A stretch of 10,215 bases of DNA from Gammaproteobacteria bacterium (GCA_030599435.1 JAUVNZ010000037.1:1-10215); one strand, 5' to 3'. Shown: positions 1-8,740, counted from the first letter of the stretch. Numbers and translations are program-made. The notes: generated by a model not told the origin, from the sequence alone.

Positions 1-1277
1 ACCGGCGTTCCTTCCAGCTTTAATGCCTTACGGTAAGTATTGGCTAAATAACGTCTATATGCGGCAGGAACATCTTTTGTTTGATTACCATGAATAATAA
101 TAGTCGGTGGATTTCTACCACCCTGATGAGCATAACGTAATTTAATACGTCGTCCACGAACTAAAGGCGGCTGATGGTCTGTAACTGCTTTTTCCAGTAT
201 TCGTGTTAACTCTGGTGTTGGAAAATTTTTAGTCGCACATGTATAGGCTTTCTGGATTGGCTTGAATAAATCACCAACGCCTGAACCGTGTAATGCAGAG
301 ATGAAATACATGCTGGCAAAATCAACGAATTGTAATCGGCGCCCTAGCTCGTACTTAACGCGCTCCCTTTCCGAATTATCAAGACCATCCCATTTATTGA
401 CCGCAATCACCAATGAACGACCCTCATCCAGGACAAATCCCAGGAGATGAAGATCTTGATCGCTAATTCCCTGGTGAGCATCGATAACTAACACCACAAC
501 ATGGGCCTGCTCAATGGCTTGCAATGCTTTTATAACACTAAATTTTTCCAGCTTATCGTAAACTTTCCTACGACGACGTACACCGGCAGTATCAATAAAG
601 GTGTAACGTTGACCTCGACGCTCAAAAGGCACAAAAATACTATCACGTGTTGTACCTGGCATATCAAAGGTTAGTACACGTTCTTCACCCAATATACGAT
701 TAATTAGCGTTGATTTACCCACATTAGGTCTACCAACAACGGCAATTTTTATACCGTGATCCTCTTCTTCCGTTTCAACCTCCTCATCGGGAAGCTCTCC
801 AAGGACATAATCCATAAGCTCACGTACACCAGCCCCCTGACTAGCGGTAACACCGTACGGCTCCCCCATGCCAAGGTTATAAAAATCGGCAATCACTACA
901 CTGGCCTCTGCACCATCAATTTTATTGACGATCAGGTAAACGGTTTTGCTTAAACTTCTGAGCTTTCTGGCAATTTCATCATCGCCAGGATTTAGGCCGT
1001 CGCGGGCATCTACAAGAAATAAAATTACGTCAGCTTCTTCAACTGCCAACCACACCTGATCAGCCATAAGCTCATCAATGCCATCGGTATTACCACTCAA
1101 GCCTCCCGTATCTACGACCAGATAAGGCCTGTCACCAAGCTTCCCATCTCCGTATTTACGATCTCGTGTTAGCCCCGGTTGGTCGGCAACCAAAGCATCA
1201 CGCGAACGTGTCAGACAATTGAAAAGCGTCGACTTTCCAACATTGGGGCGCCCAACAAGGGCGATAACTGGTTTCAC
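1..1277 (-). CDS. der: Ribosome biogenesis GTPase Der (EngA), 3' end cut by window
   Basis: Der is a double-GTPase that acts in late assembly of the 50S ribosomal subunit. The frame is open without interruption for 425 codons to the window edge. The first G domain shows the P-loop GRPNVGKS (9-16), PGLTRD (34-39), DTGG (56-59) and NKID (118-121). After a short acidic linker (about 163-174) the second G domain shows GRPNVGKS (182-189), DTAG (229-232), NKWD (294-297) and SAL (327-329). The KH-like C-terminal domain starts near 350. About 30-40 residues are missing at the end, judged against E. coli Der (490 aa). The linker is much shorter than in E. coli. The start is GTG: an in-frame TAA lies four codons upstream and no ATG precedes the first P-loop. 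No good Shine-Dalgarno is visible. It follows bamB after 58 bases, as in other gammaproteobacteria. The identification is very secure. Confidence 0.97.
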   Translation of the reverse strand, partial: MKPVIALVGRPNVGKSTLFNCLTRSRDALVADQPGLTRDRKYGDGKLGDRPYLVVDTGGLSGNTDGIDELMADQVWLAVEEADVILFLVDARDGLNPGDDEIARKLRSLSKTVYLIVNKIDGAEASVVIADFYNLGMGEPYGVTASQGAGVRELMDYVLGELPDEEVETEEEDHGIKIAVVGRPNVGKSTLINRILGEERVLTFDMPGTTRDSIFVPFERRGQRYTFIDTAGVRRRRKVYDKLEKFSVIKALQAIEQAHVVVLVIDAHQGISDQDLHLLGFVLDEGRSLVIAVNKWDGLDNSERERVKYELGRRLQFVDFASMYFISALHGSGVGDLFKPIQKAYTCATKNFPTPELTRILEKAVTDHQPPLVRGRRIKLRYAHQGGRNPPTIIIHGNQTKDVPAAYRRYLANTYRKALKLEGTP

Positions 1278-1335
1278 CGTGTTTTTTTAAACCTAGAATT
1301 AACCTATTTCAACTTGTGTGATTTAAACAGAAAGA

Positions 1336-2553
1336 TTAATGCGTTTTGGATTCTACCTGGAATGCTGCAAACGCTCCGGTATTATCACGAATGTAGAAGG
1401 TATTATTAATAGCAAAAGGTGAGGTGGTGACTAGTCGCGGAAATAAATCACTTTCCATTTCTTCTTCGGAAAAACTACCAGAATCCGGCTCAAAAGCCTC
1501 ATTCCAGACTTCATTCATACTTTGTCTGGCAACAATTTTACCATCATCAACTGACAACCAATGAGCATAACCCTCATAGTCTGCAACAACCACGGCATTA
1601 TCCATTACTACCGGGGTACTGATTTCACGTCCTGCAAGATTATTTTGGCGCCACAGCGTCGCCCCAGTGCGTGCATCTAGTGACCATACTTGTCCTTCTG
1701 TATCACTGATGTATATACGACTGGCGCCAACCGCTAAACCATTATAGGAAGACATTTTCCGTGCCCATTGAATGGAGCCATCCGTTATTGAAACAGATGC
1801 AACACGGCCTTGATAACTGGTTACGTAAACACTGCCATTTGAAATCTGAAATAACCCATCTATATCTGCCAATCGCTCCAGATCCGTCCTTCCTCGAGGC
1901 ACAGTCACAACCGACTTCCAGCTAACCTCACCTGTTTTAGCATCCAGAGAGACCAACTTACCATCAGCAAAACCGGCAATGATTTGACCTCCATTAATAA
2001 TAGGTGATGCCGTACCACGTAAAGTTAATTTAGGAATATCGTGATTGTAACTCCAGATAAGTTTACCGGATGCCGCATCCAGAGAAGTCATTTTTCCATC
2101 TATAGTTTGAACAAAAAGAGAACTTTCAGATACCAATGGCTTTGCTAACATTTCAGAGGTTAAGCTAACACGCCAACGTTCTGCGCCTGTATTTTTATCC
2201 AGAGCAATGATTTCGGCATTACGAGAACCAACAAATAATAATTCTTCGCCAATACCAGGGGCACTTGTTAAATTCTCATTTAGAGAAACTGACCATAATA
2301 ATTCACCCTTCTTGGCGTCCAATAATTTAACCTCACCATTAACGCTCGCTACGTAAACATTATTACCCACTATTGTAGGTTGCAGCTGAGCATGCGCATA
2401 CACAGGAACCTCACCTGTTGGCTTCACCCATAGGGGCTTCACCATTACGGTGGTATTTATTGGTTTAAGTTTTTTCGCAGATGAATAATCTTTAGGTGCT
2501 GAACCACAGGCCAGCAACACGGCTACAAAAAAAACGACTATAACTAAACGCAT
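1336..2553 (-). CDS. bamB: Outer membrane assembly lipoprotein BamB
   Basis: BamB is the beta-propeller lipoprotein of the BAM complex, which folds and inserts outer-membrane beta-barrel proteins. The first 15 residues are a hydrophobic signal peptide ending in the lipobox LLAC, with C16 as the predicted acylated residue. G17 follows it, so there is no Asp +2 inner-membrane retention signal. The rest shows repeated PQQ-type propeller motifs, for example LDAKKGELLW (78-87), LDKNTGAERW (118-127), LDAASGKLIW (158-167), LDAKTGEVSW (203-212) and LDARTGATLW (292-301). LTLR (176-179) and the DID at 230-232 sit where E. coli BamB has the residues reported to bind BamA. Length is 405 aa against 392 in E. 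coli. An acidic stretch near 348-372 looks inserted before the last blade. The gene starts 2 bases after yfgM stops, so the two are surely cotranscribed. Confidence 0.96.
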   Translation of the reverse strand: MRLVIVVFFVAVLLACGSAPKDYSSAKKLKPINTTVMVKPLWVKPTGEVPVYAHAQLQPTIVGNNVYVASVNGEVKLLDAKKGELLWSVSLNENLTSAPGIGEELLFVGSRNAEIIALDKNTGAERWRVSLTSEMLAKPLVSESSLFVQTIDGKMTSLDAASGKLIWSYNHDIPKLTLRGTASPIINGGQIIAGFADGKLVSLDAKTGEVSWKSVVTVPRGRTDLERLADIDGLFQISNGSVYVTSYQGRVASVSITDGSIQWARKMSSYNGLAVGASRIYISDTEGQVWSLDARTGATLWRQNNLAGREISTPVVMDNAVVVADYEGYAHWLSVDDGKIVARQSMNEVWNEAFEPDSGSFSEEEMESDLFPRLVTTSPFAINNTFYIRDNTGAFAAFQVESKTH

Positions 2554-2555
2554 AA

Positions 2556-3218
2556 TTAAGATACGTCCTCGGTGCTTATTACTGCATTGACCGAACCAAG
2601 ATCATCCAGCTTCATCTGTAAACTATTACGATCTGAAGCAGTCGGTGACAATTGTTTCAGCGCCCTAGCATAGGCAGTACGCGCAAGCCCTGGCTTCCCA
2701 TCAGCAACATAAATATCGCCCTTTAACTGCTCATAAGCGGACATATAATTTCCAGCATCAGTGACATTCAATAGAGCCAAAGCCTCGGTAGGTTTGTTAT
2801 CTGCTAACAATATTCGACTTAAGCGTAGTGTGGCTTCATGCCTTACAGTATCTTGAGAAGTATTATCTAGCGCCCAACGCAAATGCGATGAAGCAGCAAC
2901 AAGATCGCCAGCATCCATTTTTATTTTCGCCATTGCCATAGCAGCCAAAGAGGCATAAGGTGTATCAGAATATTGGCCGAGTAACAGTGCGCCATGTGCC
3001 GCCGCCTCATCGTTTTTCCCAGAAGTCATCTTTTCTTGCAAATTAAGATATTCAGAAGATGCGGCTTCCATATAAGCATTCTGGCCATCGATCCAGGCAC
3101 GACCACCTACTAATGCAGCAATGCCAATGGCAACACCGCCAATAAGAGACCACTTATTCTCTTTCCACCATTTTTTGATGGCTTCAACTTGTTGCTCTTC
3201 TGTTGAATGTATTTCCAC
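2556..3218 (-). CDS. yfgM: YfgM family membrane-anchored TPR-like protein
   Basis: YfgM is an inner-membrane protein with a periplasmic TPR-like domain. In E. coli it associates with the SecYEG translocon and the chaperone PpiD, which suggests a role in passing secreted proteins on to periplasmic chaperones. Here a short cytosolic N-terminus with the WWKENKW motif (17-23) is followed by one Gly/Ala-rich membrane segment (about 24-41). A helical repeat domain runs to the end, including the typical YSDTPYASLAAMAMAK region (83-98). Length is 220 aa against 206 in E. coli. The start is GTG, supported by a GGAG eight bases upstream and by the family's short N-terminus. It lies between hisS and bamB, the standard gammaproteobacterial position, and is nearly contiguous with bamB. 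Confidence 0.93.
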   Translation of the reverse strand: MEIHSTEEQQVEAIKKWWKENKWSLIGGVAIGIAALVGGRAWIDGQNAYMEAASSEYLNLQEKMTSGKNDEAAAHGALLLGQYSDTPYASLAAMAMAKIKMDAGDLVAASSHLRWALDNTSQDTVRHEATLRLSRILLADNKPTEALALLNVTDAGNYMSAYEQLKGDIYVADGKPGLARTAYARALKQLSPTASDRNSLQMKLDDLGSVNAVISTEDVS

Positions 3219-3226
3219 TACTTTAT

Positions 3227-3230
3227 CTCC
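3227..3230 (-). promoter_or_regulatory. Ribosome-binding site GGAG supporting the GTG start of yfgM
   Basis: GGAG on the minus strand ends eight bases before the GTG at 3218. Spacing is normal, and no ATG near the family's expected N-terminus competes, so this site decides the start. Confidence 0.75.
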
Positions 3231-3247
3231 GCATATTTTTTTAAAAT

Positions 3248-3275
3248 TTAGTAAGAATTAGTAAAATTAGCAATT
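3248..3275. repeat. Three short imperfect tandem repeats between hisS and yfgM
   Basis: Plus-strand units are TTAGTAAGAA (3248-3257), TTAGTAAAA (3258-3266) and TTAGCAATT (3267-3275). They lie in the 73-base AT-rich spacer 3219-3291. The repeat is seen directly. A function is unknown, and the low complexity of the spacer makes chance a serious explanation. Confidence 0.5.
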
Positions 3276-3291
3276 ATTAATTCGATTAATA
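3275..3291. repeat. Perfect 7-bp inverted repeat directly after the hisS stop
   Basis: TATTAAT and ATTAATA are separated by TCG and end one base before the hisS stop codon. An RNA hairpin would be made only of A-U pairs and no T-run follows on the minus strand, so it is a poor candidate for an intrinsic terminator. It is more likely a minor 3'-end structure or chance in AT-rich DNA. Confidence 0.45.
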
Positions 3292-4569
3292 TCATTTCAA
3301 ACCATCTAAACGGTTAATTAGCCATTCAGACAAAACATCCTGCTTAACTGTTTTCTGAGGTTTATCTTCGCGCAAAAATTTGATGCTGATTGTATTATTA
3401 GATATTTCTTCATCACCCAGTATTAATGCTACTTTTGCACCACTTTTATCTGCTTTTTTAAACTGGCTTTTGAAACTACCACCACCACAGTGTGTGAGCA
3501 TTCTCAATCCTGGTATTGTATCTCGTAACCGCTCTGCCAATACAAGACCTGGCTGTTGTGTGATTTCGCCCACCAAAACAAGATAAACATGGGGCAAATG
3601 ATCTGGCTGCAGATTATCCCGCACCAACTCCAGTAGTCGCTCAAGCCCCATGGCGAAACCTGCAGCAGGAACGGGCTTACCACCAAGTTGTTCTACCAGG
3701 GCATCAAAACGCCCACCGGCACATACCGTTCCTTGTGCACCCAGTTTATCGGTAACCCACTCAAACACTGTACGGCTGTAGTAGTCCAGACCACGTACCA
3801 GACAGGGATTGATTCGGTAACTTACACCTGCCACATCCAATAGACCACGCAAAACATCAAAATGCTCGCGTGATTCGACATCCAGAAACTCCGTAAGTTT
3901 TGGTGCGCCTTCAACCACGGAGAACATATCTGGATTTTTCGTATCCAATATGCGCATGGGATTGCTTTTCAGGCGGCGCAGGCTATCTTCATCAAGCTGA
4001 TCTTTATTAGCAGAAAAATAGTCAACTAATTTTTCACGATAAATTTTTCTTGCTTCACTGGTACCGAGAGAATTTATTTGCAGTTCAAGTCCTTCCAGGC
4101 CCAGGCTCTTCCATAAACGTGCCGTCAGTAGAATCAGTTCTGCGTCCAGATCTGGCCCCGTCAAACCAAATGTTTCTACACCAATTTGGTGAAACTGACG
4201 ATAGCGTCCTTTCTGTGGGTTTTCATGGCGAAACATCGGGCCCATGTACCACAAACGCTGTATCTGATTGTGTAACAAACCATTCTGGGTGCCAGCCCGA
4301 ACACAGGAAGCCGTGCCTTCAGGACGCAATGATAAACTGTCACCATTTTTATCCTCGAAAATGTACATTTCCTTTTCAACAATATCGGTAACTTCCCCAA
4401 TAGAACGCAGAAACAACTCTGTTTTCTCCAGGACCGGCGTACGAATCTCCTGGTAACCATAAGCCATCAATACATCACGTATTACAGCCTCAAGCTCCTG
4501 CCAGTAGGGGGTATCTTCCGGCAAGATATCATTCATCCCCTTGACGCTTTTAATGATTTGTTGAGCCAA
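3292..4569 (-). CDS. hisS: Histidine--tRNA ligase
   Basis: This cytosolic class II synthetase charges tRNA-His with histidine using ATP. The 425 aa match the family's usual length (E. coli 424). The catalytic core shows RPEGTA (82-87), class II motif 2 around [18 protein letters not shown] (113-130), the histidine-specific LVRGLDYY motif (257-264) and motif 3 GFAMGLERL (304-312). The anticodon-binding domain spans about 327-421 and includes [16 protein letters not shown] (360-375). The start is TTG, directly preceded by an in-frame TAG. AGGA lies eight bases upstream, and the N-terminus [17 protein letters not shown] aligns with the start of E. coli HisS, so the rare TTG start is well supported. 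A 108-base AT-rich spacer separates it from ispG, which may allow its own transcription start. yfgM and bamB follow. Confidence 0.98.
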   Translation of the reverse strand: MAQQIIKSVKGMNDILPEDTPYWQELEAVIRDVLMAYGYQEIRTPVLEKTELFLRSIGEVTDIVEKEMYIFEDKNGDSLSLRPEGTASCVRAGTQNGLLHNQIQRLWYMGPMFRHENPQKGRYRQFHQIGVETFGLTGPDLDAELILLTARLWKSLGLEGLELQINSLGTSEARKIYREKLVDYFSANKDQLDEDSLRRLKSNPMRILDTKNPDMFSVVEGAPKLTEFLDVESREHFDVLRGLLDVAGVSYRINPCLVRGLDYYSRTVFEWVTDKLGAQGTVCAGGRFDALVEQLGGKPVPAAGFAMGLERLLELVRDNLQPDHLPHVYLVLVGEITQQPGLVLAERLRDTIPGLRMLTHCGGGSFKSQFKKADKSGAKVALILGDEEISNNTISIKFLREDKPQKTVKQDVLSEWLINRLDGLK

Positions 4570-4577
4570 CTATTAAT

Positions 4578-4581
4578 TCCT
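4578..4581 (-). promoter_or_regulatory. Ribosome-binding site AGGA supporting the TTG start of hisS
   Basis: AGGA on the minus strand ends eight bases before TTG at 4569. The codon just upstream of TTG is the stop TAG, so no upstream start is possible and this site fixes the N-terminus. Confidence 0.75.
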
Positions 4582-4616
4582 GTAAAAGAAAGATTACTGT
4601 GAAAATACTTGTTCTT

Positions 4617-4622
4617 ATTATG
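4617..4622 (-). promoter_or_regulatory. Possible -10 box (CATAAT) for hisS in the ispG-hisS spacer
   Basis: The spacer 4570-4677 is very AT-rich. CATAAT on the minus strand matches the sigma-70 -10 consensus at five of six positions, but no convincing -35 lies 16-18 bases upstream. The spacer also carries two copies of a TTTTACTT-like word (plus strand, about 4630-4651). I see no coding potential or terminator. This is a weak prediction. Confidence 0.25.
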
Positions 4623-4677
4623 TTTTTTGTTTTACTTTTAGCTTTTACTTAAAAATAAAAATATAGGATTCTTACCA

Positions 4678-5811
4678 TCAAAAAACTTGGTTGATTGCAA
4701 TATTTTCTAGCCGATCCGAATTTTCCTGGCGCTGTTTAACTTCGGCCCGAACCACCCGTTCCAGTTCATCTAACATCTCTTCATTGCTTACCTTATGGTC
4801 AGGTTTTCCGCCAACATATAAAAGATTGGGTTCGCCACCTGTCAAACCAATATCTGCTTCACGCGCTTCGCCAGGTCCATTAACAACACAACCGATAACA
4901 GCCACATCCATAGGCTCCAGAATATCTTCAAGTCTTTCTTCAAGTGCATTGACTGTTGTAACAACATCAAACTGCTGTCGTGAACATGATGGACAGGCGA
5001 TGAGATTGATGCCCTTACTACGCACATGCAGGCTTTTTAGTATATCAAAACCAACTTTAACTTCTTGAACAGGATCAGCTGCGAGGGAAACTCGAATGGT
5101 GTCTCCAATTCCTTCAGCTAGAAGCATGCCCAAACCAATGGCTGACTTTACAGCACCAGCGCGTGCACCGCCGGCCTCTGTGATACCCAAGTGCAAAGGT
5201 TGTTCTATCTGGCTTGCTAACTTCTTATAAGCAGCCACGGTCATAAACACATCAGAAGCCTTAAGGCTGACTTTGAAATCCTGAAAATCAAGCCTGTCCA
5301 GTATTTCGATATGCCGCATAGCTGACTCTACCAGTGCTTCTGGTGTGGGCTCACCGTATTTCTTTTGTAAATCCTTTTCCAGAGAACCTGCGTTAACGCC
5401 AATTCGTATTGGTATACCATTATCACGAGCCGCGGATACGACTGCTTGCACACGATCTTCACGGCCGATATTTCCCGGATTAATTCGCAAACAATCCACA
5501 CCTAGCTCAGCCACTCGAAGTGCAATCTTATAATCAAAATGAATGTCACTTATTAATGGTACATTAACCTGTTTTTTAATTTCACCAAATGCCTCAGCAG
5601 CATCCATACTAGGAACGGAAACACGCACAATGTCGACACCAGCATTCTCCAAAGCCGCAATCTGCGCAACAGTTGCATTTACATCCGTCGTTTCAGTGTT
5701 GGTCATACTTTGAACTGATACAGGCGCATCACCGCCCACCAGTACATCTCCAACTTTTATCTGGCGGGATTTACGGCGTTTAATTTGTTGGTACTCTGGC
5801 TTATGAGTCAT
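4678..5811 (-). CDS. ispG: 4-hydroxy-3-methylbut-2-enyl diphosphate synthase IspG (GcpE)
   Basis: IspG catalyses the penultimate step of the MEP isoprenoid pathway, the reductive conversion of methylerythritol cyclodiphosphate to HMBPP, using a 4Fe-4S cluster. The N-terminal TIM-barrel domain contains [10 protein letters not shown] (32-41), [11 protein letters not shown] (88-98), RINPGN (109-114) and TEAGG (211-215). The C-terminal cluster domain has [11 protein letters not shown] (272-282) and [10 protein letters not shown] (307-316). C273, C276 and C308 with E315 are the expected cluster ligands. Length, 377 aa, is close to E. coli (372 aa). The start is ATG with no clear Shine-Dalgarno. 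It follows rodZ by 39 bases and precedes hisS, the usual order. It depends on Fe-S supply, which the isc genes at the other end of the window help provide. Confidence 0.98.
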   Translation of the reverse strand: MTHKPEYQQIKRRKSRQIKVGDVLVGGDAPVSVQSMTNTETTDVNATVAQIAALENAGVDIVRVSVPSMDAAEAFGEIKKQVNVPLISDIHFDYKIALRVAELGVDCLRINPGNIGREDRVQAVVSAARDNGIPIRIGVNAGSLEKDLQKKYGEPTPEALVESAMRHIEILDRLDFQDFKVSLKASDVFMTVAAYKKLASQIEQPLHLGITEAGGARAGAVKSAIGLGMLLAEGIGDTIRVSLAADPVQEVKVGFDILKSLHVRSKGINLIACPSCSRQQFDVVTTVNALEERLEDILEPMDVAVIGCVVNGPGEAREADIGLTGGEPNLLYVGGKPDHKVSNEEMLDELERVVRAEVKQRQENSDRLENIAINQVF

Positions 5812-5850
5812 AATTTAATTACTTTTAACAAAGTGGCTATAAGAGCTTAG

Positions 5851-6783
5851 CTACTCGCCCCCACCTATTCGATCCCCTTTTTTCCCAACTTGGAACCGCG
5901 CGCTTTTCCTGTTTTTAAAACGTGAAAGGTCATAAAGTTTGCCGTTATATATAATATTGACGCCGTTAACGAAACCTAAACGCACATTAAAAGGAGCTAA
6001 TCCAGCAACTGTACGTGACACTCCCTCTTTACCTATTCGGTACAAAAGGCGTTTGTCACGTGAATCTTTGACATCAACCCAGGATTCTTCGTTAAAATAA
6101 AAAGTTAATTCGGAAAGTACAGATGTATTCGTTCCCTCTTTTAAACTTGCGGAAAAAGGTGCGGGAATATTCTTCCTTGCTGCCTTTTTAGCTAGCTCTT
6201 CGTTTCCTGGAGAAGACTCTTTTGGCAGTAACTTTGTTGACATTGTTTTAGATACTTTATCCTGTGACGATATTTTTCCAGAGCTCACCTCAAAATTGTC
6301 ATTTTTCTTTGTGGAAATTTCTTCACTGTCAGTGAAATATACATAGCCAGCAACAACCAGTATAACGGCAACAGTACCCACTATAAGTGTACTTCCCAAA
6401 CCATTATTACCACTCAGAGACATATTCAAAGATGAAGCATTGCCTACTTGACCATAATCATGTGCGGCCGGACTTGATGCAGGATCCATTGAGGGCGACT
6501 TCATCGCTGTCAGCTTCTTAAAGTCAGCAACTATATCGTCGCCAGATAGATTAACCAGCCTGGCGTAAGATCGAAGATAACCCGCAACAAAAACGGGGGC
6601 TGCAATGTTTTCTACTTCTCCACGCTCCAGAGACTCAATTTTTTCAACACTTAATTTTAAATGGGTCGCTACATCTTCGCAACTCAACTCGCAAGCTTCT
6701 CTCGCCCTGCGTAACCGAAATCCTGGAGGCTGTATTTCAACAGAATCCGATTCATCAGTTTTATTTCCACCAAAATTTTTCAC
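5851..6783 (-). CDS. rodZ: Cytoskeletal protein RodZ
   Basis: RodZ is a bitopic inner-membrane protein that links the actin homologue MreB to the cell-wall elongation machinery and so keeps rod shape. The 310 aa show an N-terminal Xre-like helix-turn-helix domain (about 20-90, with LRRAREACELSCEDVATHLK at 24-43). A single membrane segment spans about 130-150, and a Ser/Lys-rich periplasmic linker covers about 151-222. The C-terminal DUF4115-type beta domain runs about 224-300 and includes SWVDVKD (234-240) and GLAPFNVRLG (261-270). The start is GTG, overlapping the pilW stop in GTGA, which suggests translational coupling. In RodZ the HTH domain binds MreB, so despite the HTH this should not be called a transcription factor. 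Placement between pilW and ispG is typical. Confidence 0.95.
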   Translation of the reverse strand: MKNFGGNKTDESDSVEIQPPGFRLRRAREACELSCEDVATHLKLSVEKIESLERGEVENIAAPVFVAGYLRSYARLVNLSGDDIVADFKKLTAMKSPSMDPASSPAAHDYGQVGNASSLNMSLSGNNGLGSTLIVGTVAVILVVAGYVYFTDSEEISTKKNDNFEVSSGKISSQDKVSKTMSTKLLPKESSPGNEELAKKAARKNIPAPFSASLKEGTNTSVLSELTFYFNEESWVDVKDSRDKRLLYRIGKEGVSRTVAGLAPFNVRLGFVNGVNIIYNGKLYDLSRFKNRKSARFQVGKKGDRIGGGE

Positions 6784-7547
6784 CTCAGTTCTCTTTTACC
6801 AAACTCTTGTTCCAGCAATTTTCTCGTTTCTTCAGAATCCGGGAAATCTCTTCGTAATTGAGATTTGTAATCCATGACAGTTTTTTTATCGCCAAGTTTA
6901 TTTTCTACTTCAATACCCAACATTAAACTCTGCGGATTCATTTTTACGACTTCATGATACCGTTGCAAATAAGCTCGGCCAGACATGTAACGTTTCTTTT
7001 CAATTCCAACGCGAACCATTTGAAATAATGCGCCGGGTAATCTGGGGTTTATTTGCAAAGCTTGTCGAAGATATTTTTCAGCTTTATCTAAATCTGGAAC
7101 TTGCATAAGACAGGTACCCAGATTTTCCAACGCCTGTGCAGGCGTACGGTAGCCGCGGGTATTAATTGCTTGCAAAAAATGCGGCTCTGCGTCTATTGGT
7201 TTCCCTATTTTACATAACAGAGTAGCGTAGTTGTTATGGGTAAGCGCATTGTCCGGCTGTAACTCCAATGCTGTTTCATAATGTTCTTTGGCTTTTTCAT
7301 CTTCACCCAGTTGCTGGTATACCAACGCAATGCTGCTATGTGCGTCAGGGTAATCAGGTACGGCTTTAAGCGCCTTTTTTATTTTTTCCAGCGCTGCCTC
7401 AACTTTTCCCTGCTGTAAATACCCCACACCTAGGCGAACATTACTTTCGGCAATTTTCTCATTATTTTTTTGCTGTTGTTGTGCGGCAGCGCAGGCCAAC
7501 AAAAAGAAACATAAGTAAACAACAATTAAAGTTCTTATTCGACTCAT
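6780..7547 (-). CDS. pilW: Type IV pilus biogenesis lipoprotein PilW (PilF in Pseudomonas)
   Basis: This outer-membrane lipoprotein is the pilotin-like factor needed for correct assembly or localisation of the type IV pilus secretin PilQ. Residues 1-18 form a signal peptide with lipobox LLAC. C19 is the predicted lipidated residue, followed by Ala, so export to the outer membrane is expected. A Gln-rich stretch (23-26) leads into a chain of TPR units beginning near 35, 69, 103 and 137, with further helical repeats to about 235. Length is 255 aa, like Pseudomonas PilF (252 aa). ATG overlaps the rlmN stop (ATGA) and its own stop overlaps the rodZ GTG. Enterobacteria lack this gene here, so its presence suggests that the organism makes type IV pili, although no other pil gene is visible. 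Confidence 0.92.
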   Translation of the reverse strand: MSRIRTLIVVYLCFFLLACAAAQQQQKNNEKIAESNVRLGVGYLQQGKVEAALEKIKKALKAVPDYPDAHSSIALVYQQLGEDEKAKEHYETALELQPDNALTHNNYATLLCKIGKPIDAEPHFLQAINTRGYRTPAQALENLGTCLMQVPDLDKAEKYLRQALQINPRLPGALFQMVRVGIEKKRYMSGRAYLQRYHEVVKMNPQSLMLGIEVENKLGDKKTVMDYKSQLRRDFPDSEETRKLLEQEFGKRELR

Positions 7548-8650
7548 CCAGTTGCTACCTTTTTTTGAGATGATTGGGAATCATTCTGAGTACGCTTTGT
7601 TTTATCCATTACTTTCCCGACTAATTGTCCACATGCTGCATCGATGTCGTCGCCTCGGGTTCGGCGTGTAATGGTAATCAATCCACCCTTGATTAAGATG
7701 TCACGAAAGCGATCGATAACTGCGTCACTAGATCGGCTGTACTGTGTATTCGGGAACGGATTAAAAGGAATCAAATTTACCTTTGAAGGCACACCACGTA
7801 ATACCTTCACTAATGCCCTTGCATGCTCAGGTTTATCATTCACCCCAGCAAGCATCACGTATTCTATCGTGACCTTGCGGCGGGTATCACCTTCGATATA
7901 ACGTTTACAGGCATCAAGCACTTCACGTATTGGGTATTTTTTATTAAGCGGAACCAGTTCATTCCGTAATTTATCAGTGGGCGCATGCAAGGAAAGTGCG
8001 AGCGCAACATCACTGACTTCTTTTAATCGATCAAGAGCTGGCACTACACCTGAAGTACTTACAGTGACACGACGCTTCGATAAACCATAGGCAAAATCAT
8101 CCATCATTAGATCAATAGCCTTTACCGTATTATCAAAATTCAATAACGGTTCACCCATGCCCATGAATACGATATTGGAAATAACCCTATCCCCTTTTGG
8201 GTCCCGCCCAAGCGCTTTATTGGCCACCCATATTTGGCCAATGATTTCAGCAACAGACAAATTGCGATTAAAACCTTGTTGGCCCGTGGAGCAGAAAGAA
8301 CATTCCAGCGCACAACCAATCTGAGAAGACACACAGAGAGTGCCTCGGGTTTTTTCTGGAATAAATACAGTCTCTACTGAATTGCCGCTGTCGAGTTTCA
8401 AAAGCCATTTGTGTGTGCCATCATTTGAGGCCTGATCCATCAGAACTTCGGGAACGCGAATTTCAGCTTTTTCCTCAAGTCTTGCCCGCAAGTCTTTGCT
8501 GAGGTTGGTCATGTCGGCAAAATCACTCACCGCATACTGGTGCAGCCACTGAATTACCTGCTTGGCACGAAAGCTCTTTTCACCCAGGTCGGCAAAAAAG
8601 GCTTCCATATCGGCACGATCAAGATCCAGCAGATTGATTTTGTCAGACAT
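7544..8650 (-). CDS. rlmN: Dual-specificity 23S rRNA/tRNA adenine-C2 methyltransferase RlmN
   Basis: RlmN is a radical-SAM enzyme that methylates C2 of A2503 in 23S rRNA and A37 of some tRNAs, which affects decoding accuracy and some ribosome-targeting antibiotics. The 4Fe-4S motif CALECSFC supplies C113, C117 and C120. GMGEPLLN (164-171) is the SAM-binding GEP motif. [12 protein letters not shown] (332-343) carries C340, the counterpart of the methyl-carrying cysteine (E. coli C355). C106 lies in the conserved [12 protein letters not shown] stretch (102-113). Length is 368 aa against 384 in E. coli, the difference being mostly at the N-terminus. [10 protein letters not shown] aligns with the E. 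coli KINLLDL segment, which supports this ATG although no strong Shine-Dalgarno precedes it. It opens the coupled rlmN-pilW-rodZ run and has its own predicted promoter upstream. Confidence 0.97.
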   Translation of the reverse strand: MSDKINLLDLDRADMEAFFADLGEKSFRAKQVIQWLHQYAVSDFADMTNLSKDLRARLEEKAEIRVPEVLMDQASNDGTHKWLLKLDSGNSVETVFIPEKTRGTLCVSSQIGCALECSFCSTGQQGFNRNLSVAEIIGQIWVANKALGRDPKGDRVISNIVFMGMGEPLLNFDNTVKAIDLMMDDFAYGLSKRRVTVSTSGVVPALDRLKEVSDVALALSLHAPTDKLRNELVPLNKKYPIREVLDACKRYIEGDTRRKVTIEYVMLAGVNDKPEHARALVKVLRGVPSKVNLIPFNPFPNTQYSRSSDAVIDRFRDILIKGGLITITRRTRGDDIDAACGQLVGKVMDKTKRTQNDSQSSQKKVATG

Positions 8651-8672
8651 ACGATTTTCTAGTTAAAGGTTG

Positions 8673-8688
8673 CCGCACTACGTGGCGG
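8673..8688 (-). other. Small GC-rich hairpin in the predicted rlmN leader
   Basis: The plus strand reads CCGCAC, TAC, then GTG, one bulged G and CGG: six pairs with a three-base loop. In the minus-strand transcript it would lie 23 bases or more before the rlmN ATG, inside the roughly 40-base leader expected from the TATAAT box. Whether it affects translation is unknown. Confidence 0.4.
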
Positions 8689-8698
8689 TAAGCCCCTT

Positions 8699-8704
8699 AT
8701 TATA
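8699..8704 (-). promoter_or_regulatory. Predicted -10 box (TATAAT) of the rlmN operon promoter
   Basis: A perfect TATAAT on the minus strand lies 48 bases before the rlmN ATG, so transcription would begin near 8692. No hexamer resembling TTGACA sits 16-18 bases upstream; that position holds a palindrome instead. A perfect -10 with a poor -35 suggests either a weak promoter or one helped by an activator. It is the best promoter signal in the window and sits where the isc transcript ends and the rlmN-pilW-rodZ run begins. Confidence 0.55.
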
Positions 8705-8722
8705 CTAGAGAATTGGGAGAAA

Positions 8723-8732
8723 CCCCTAGGGG
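8723..8732. promoter_or_regulatory. Perfect palindrome CCCCTAGGGG over the rlmN -35 region
   Basis: This ten-base perfect palindrome is GC-rich in an AT-rich spacer. Counted from the predicted start near 8692, it covers about -31 to -40, where a -35 box would be. It could be an operator or activator half of a larger site, but no known regulator's consensus is recognised. Confidence 0.4.
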
Positions 8733-8740
8733 ACAAATCG

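Noticed and set aside
1..1277. Possible frameshift or decay of der, because no full-length frame beginning with ATG is visible there
   Set aside because: Reading the minus strand codon by codon gives an intact frame from a GTG start through both G domains to the window edge. It simply lacks its stop within the window.
1278..1335. Direct repeat AACCTA (1290-1295 and 1301-1306) in the bamB-der spacer
   Set aside because: Two six-base words 11 bases apart in a short spacer are easily produced by chance, and no promoter or terminator pattern accompanies them.
4050..4391. 113-codon plus-strand open frame opposite hisS
   Set aside because: It lies wholly inside the conserved hisS gene in antisense, has no recognisable domain and has the irregular composition of a shadow frame.
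4691..5068. 125-codon plus-strand open frame opposite ispG
   Set aside because: Serine/arginine-rich antisense shadow of the conserved ispG C-terminus, with no independent support.
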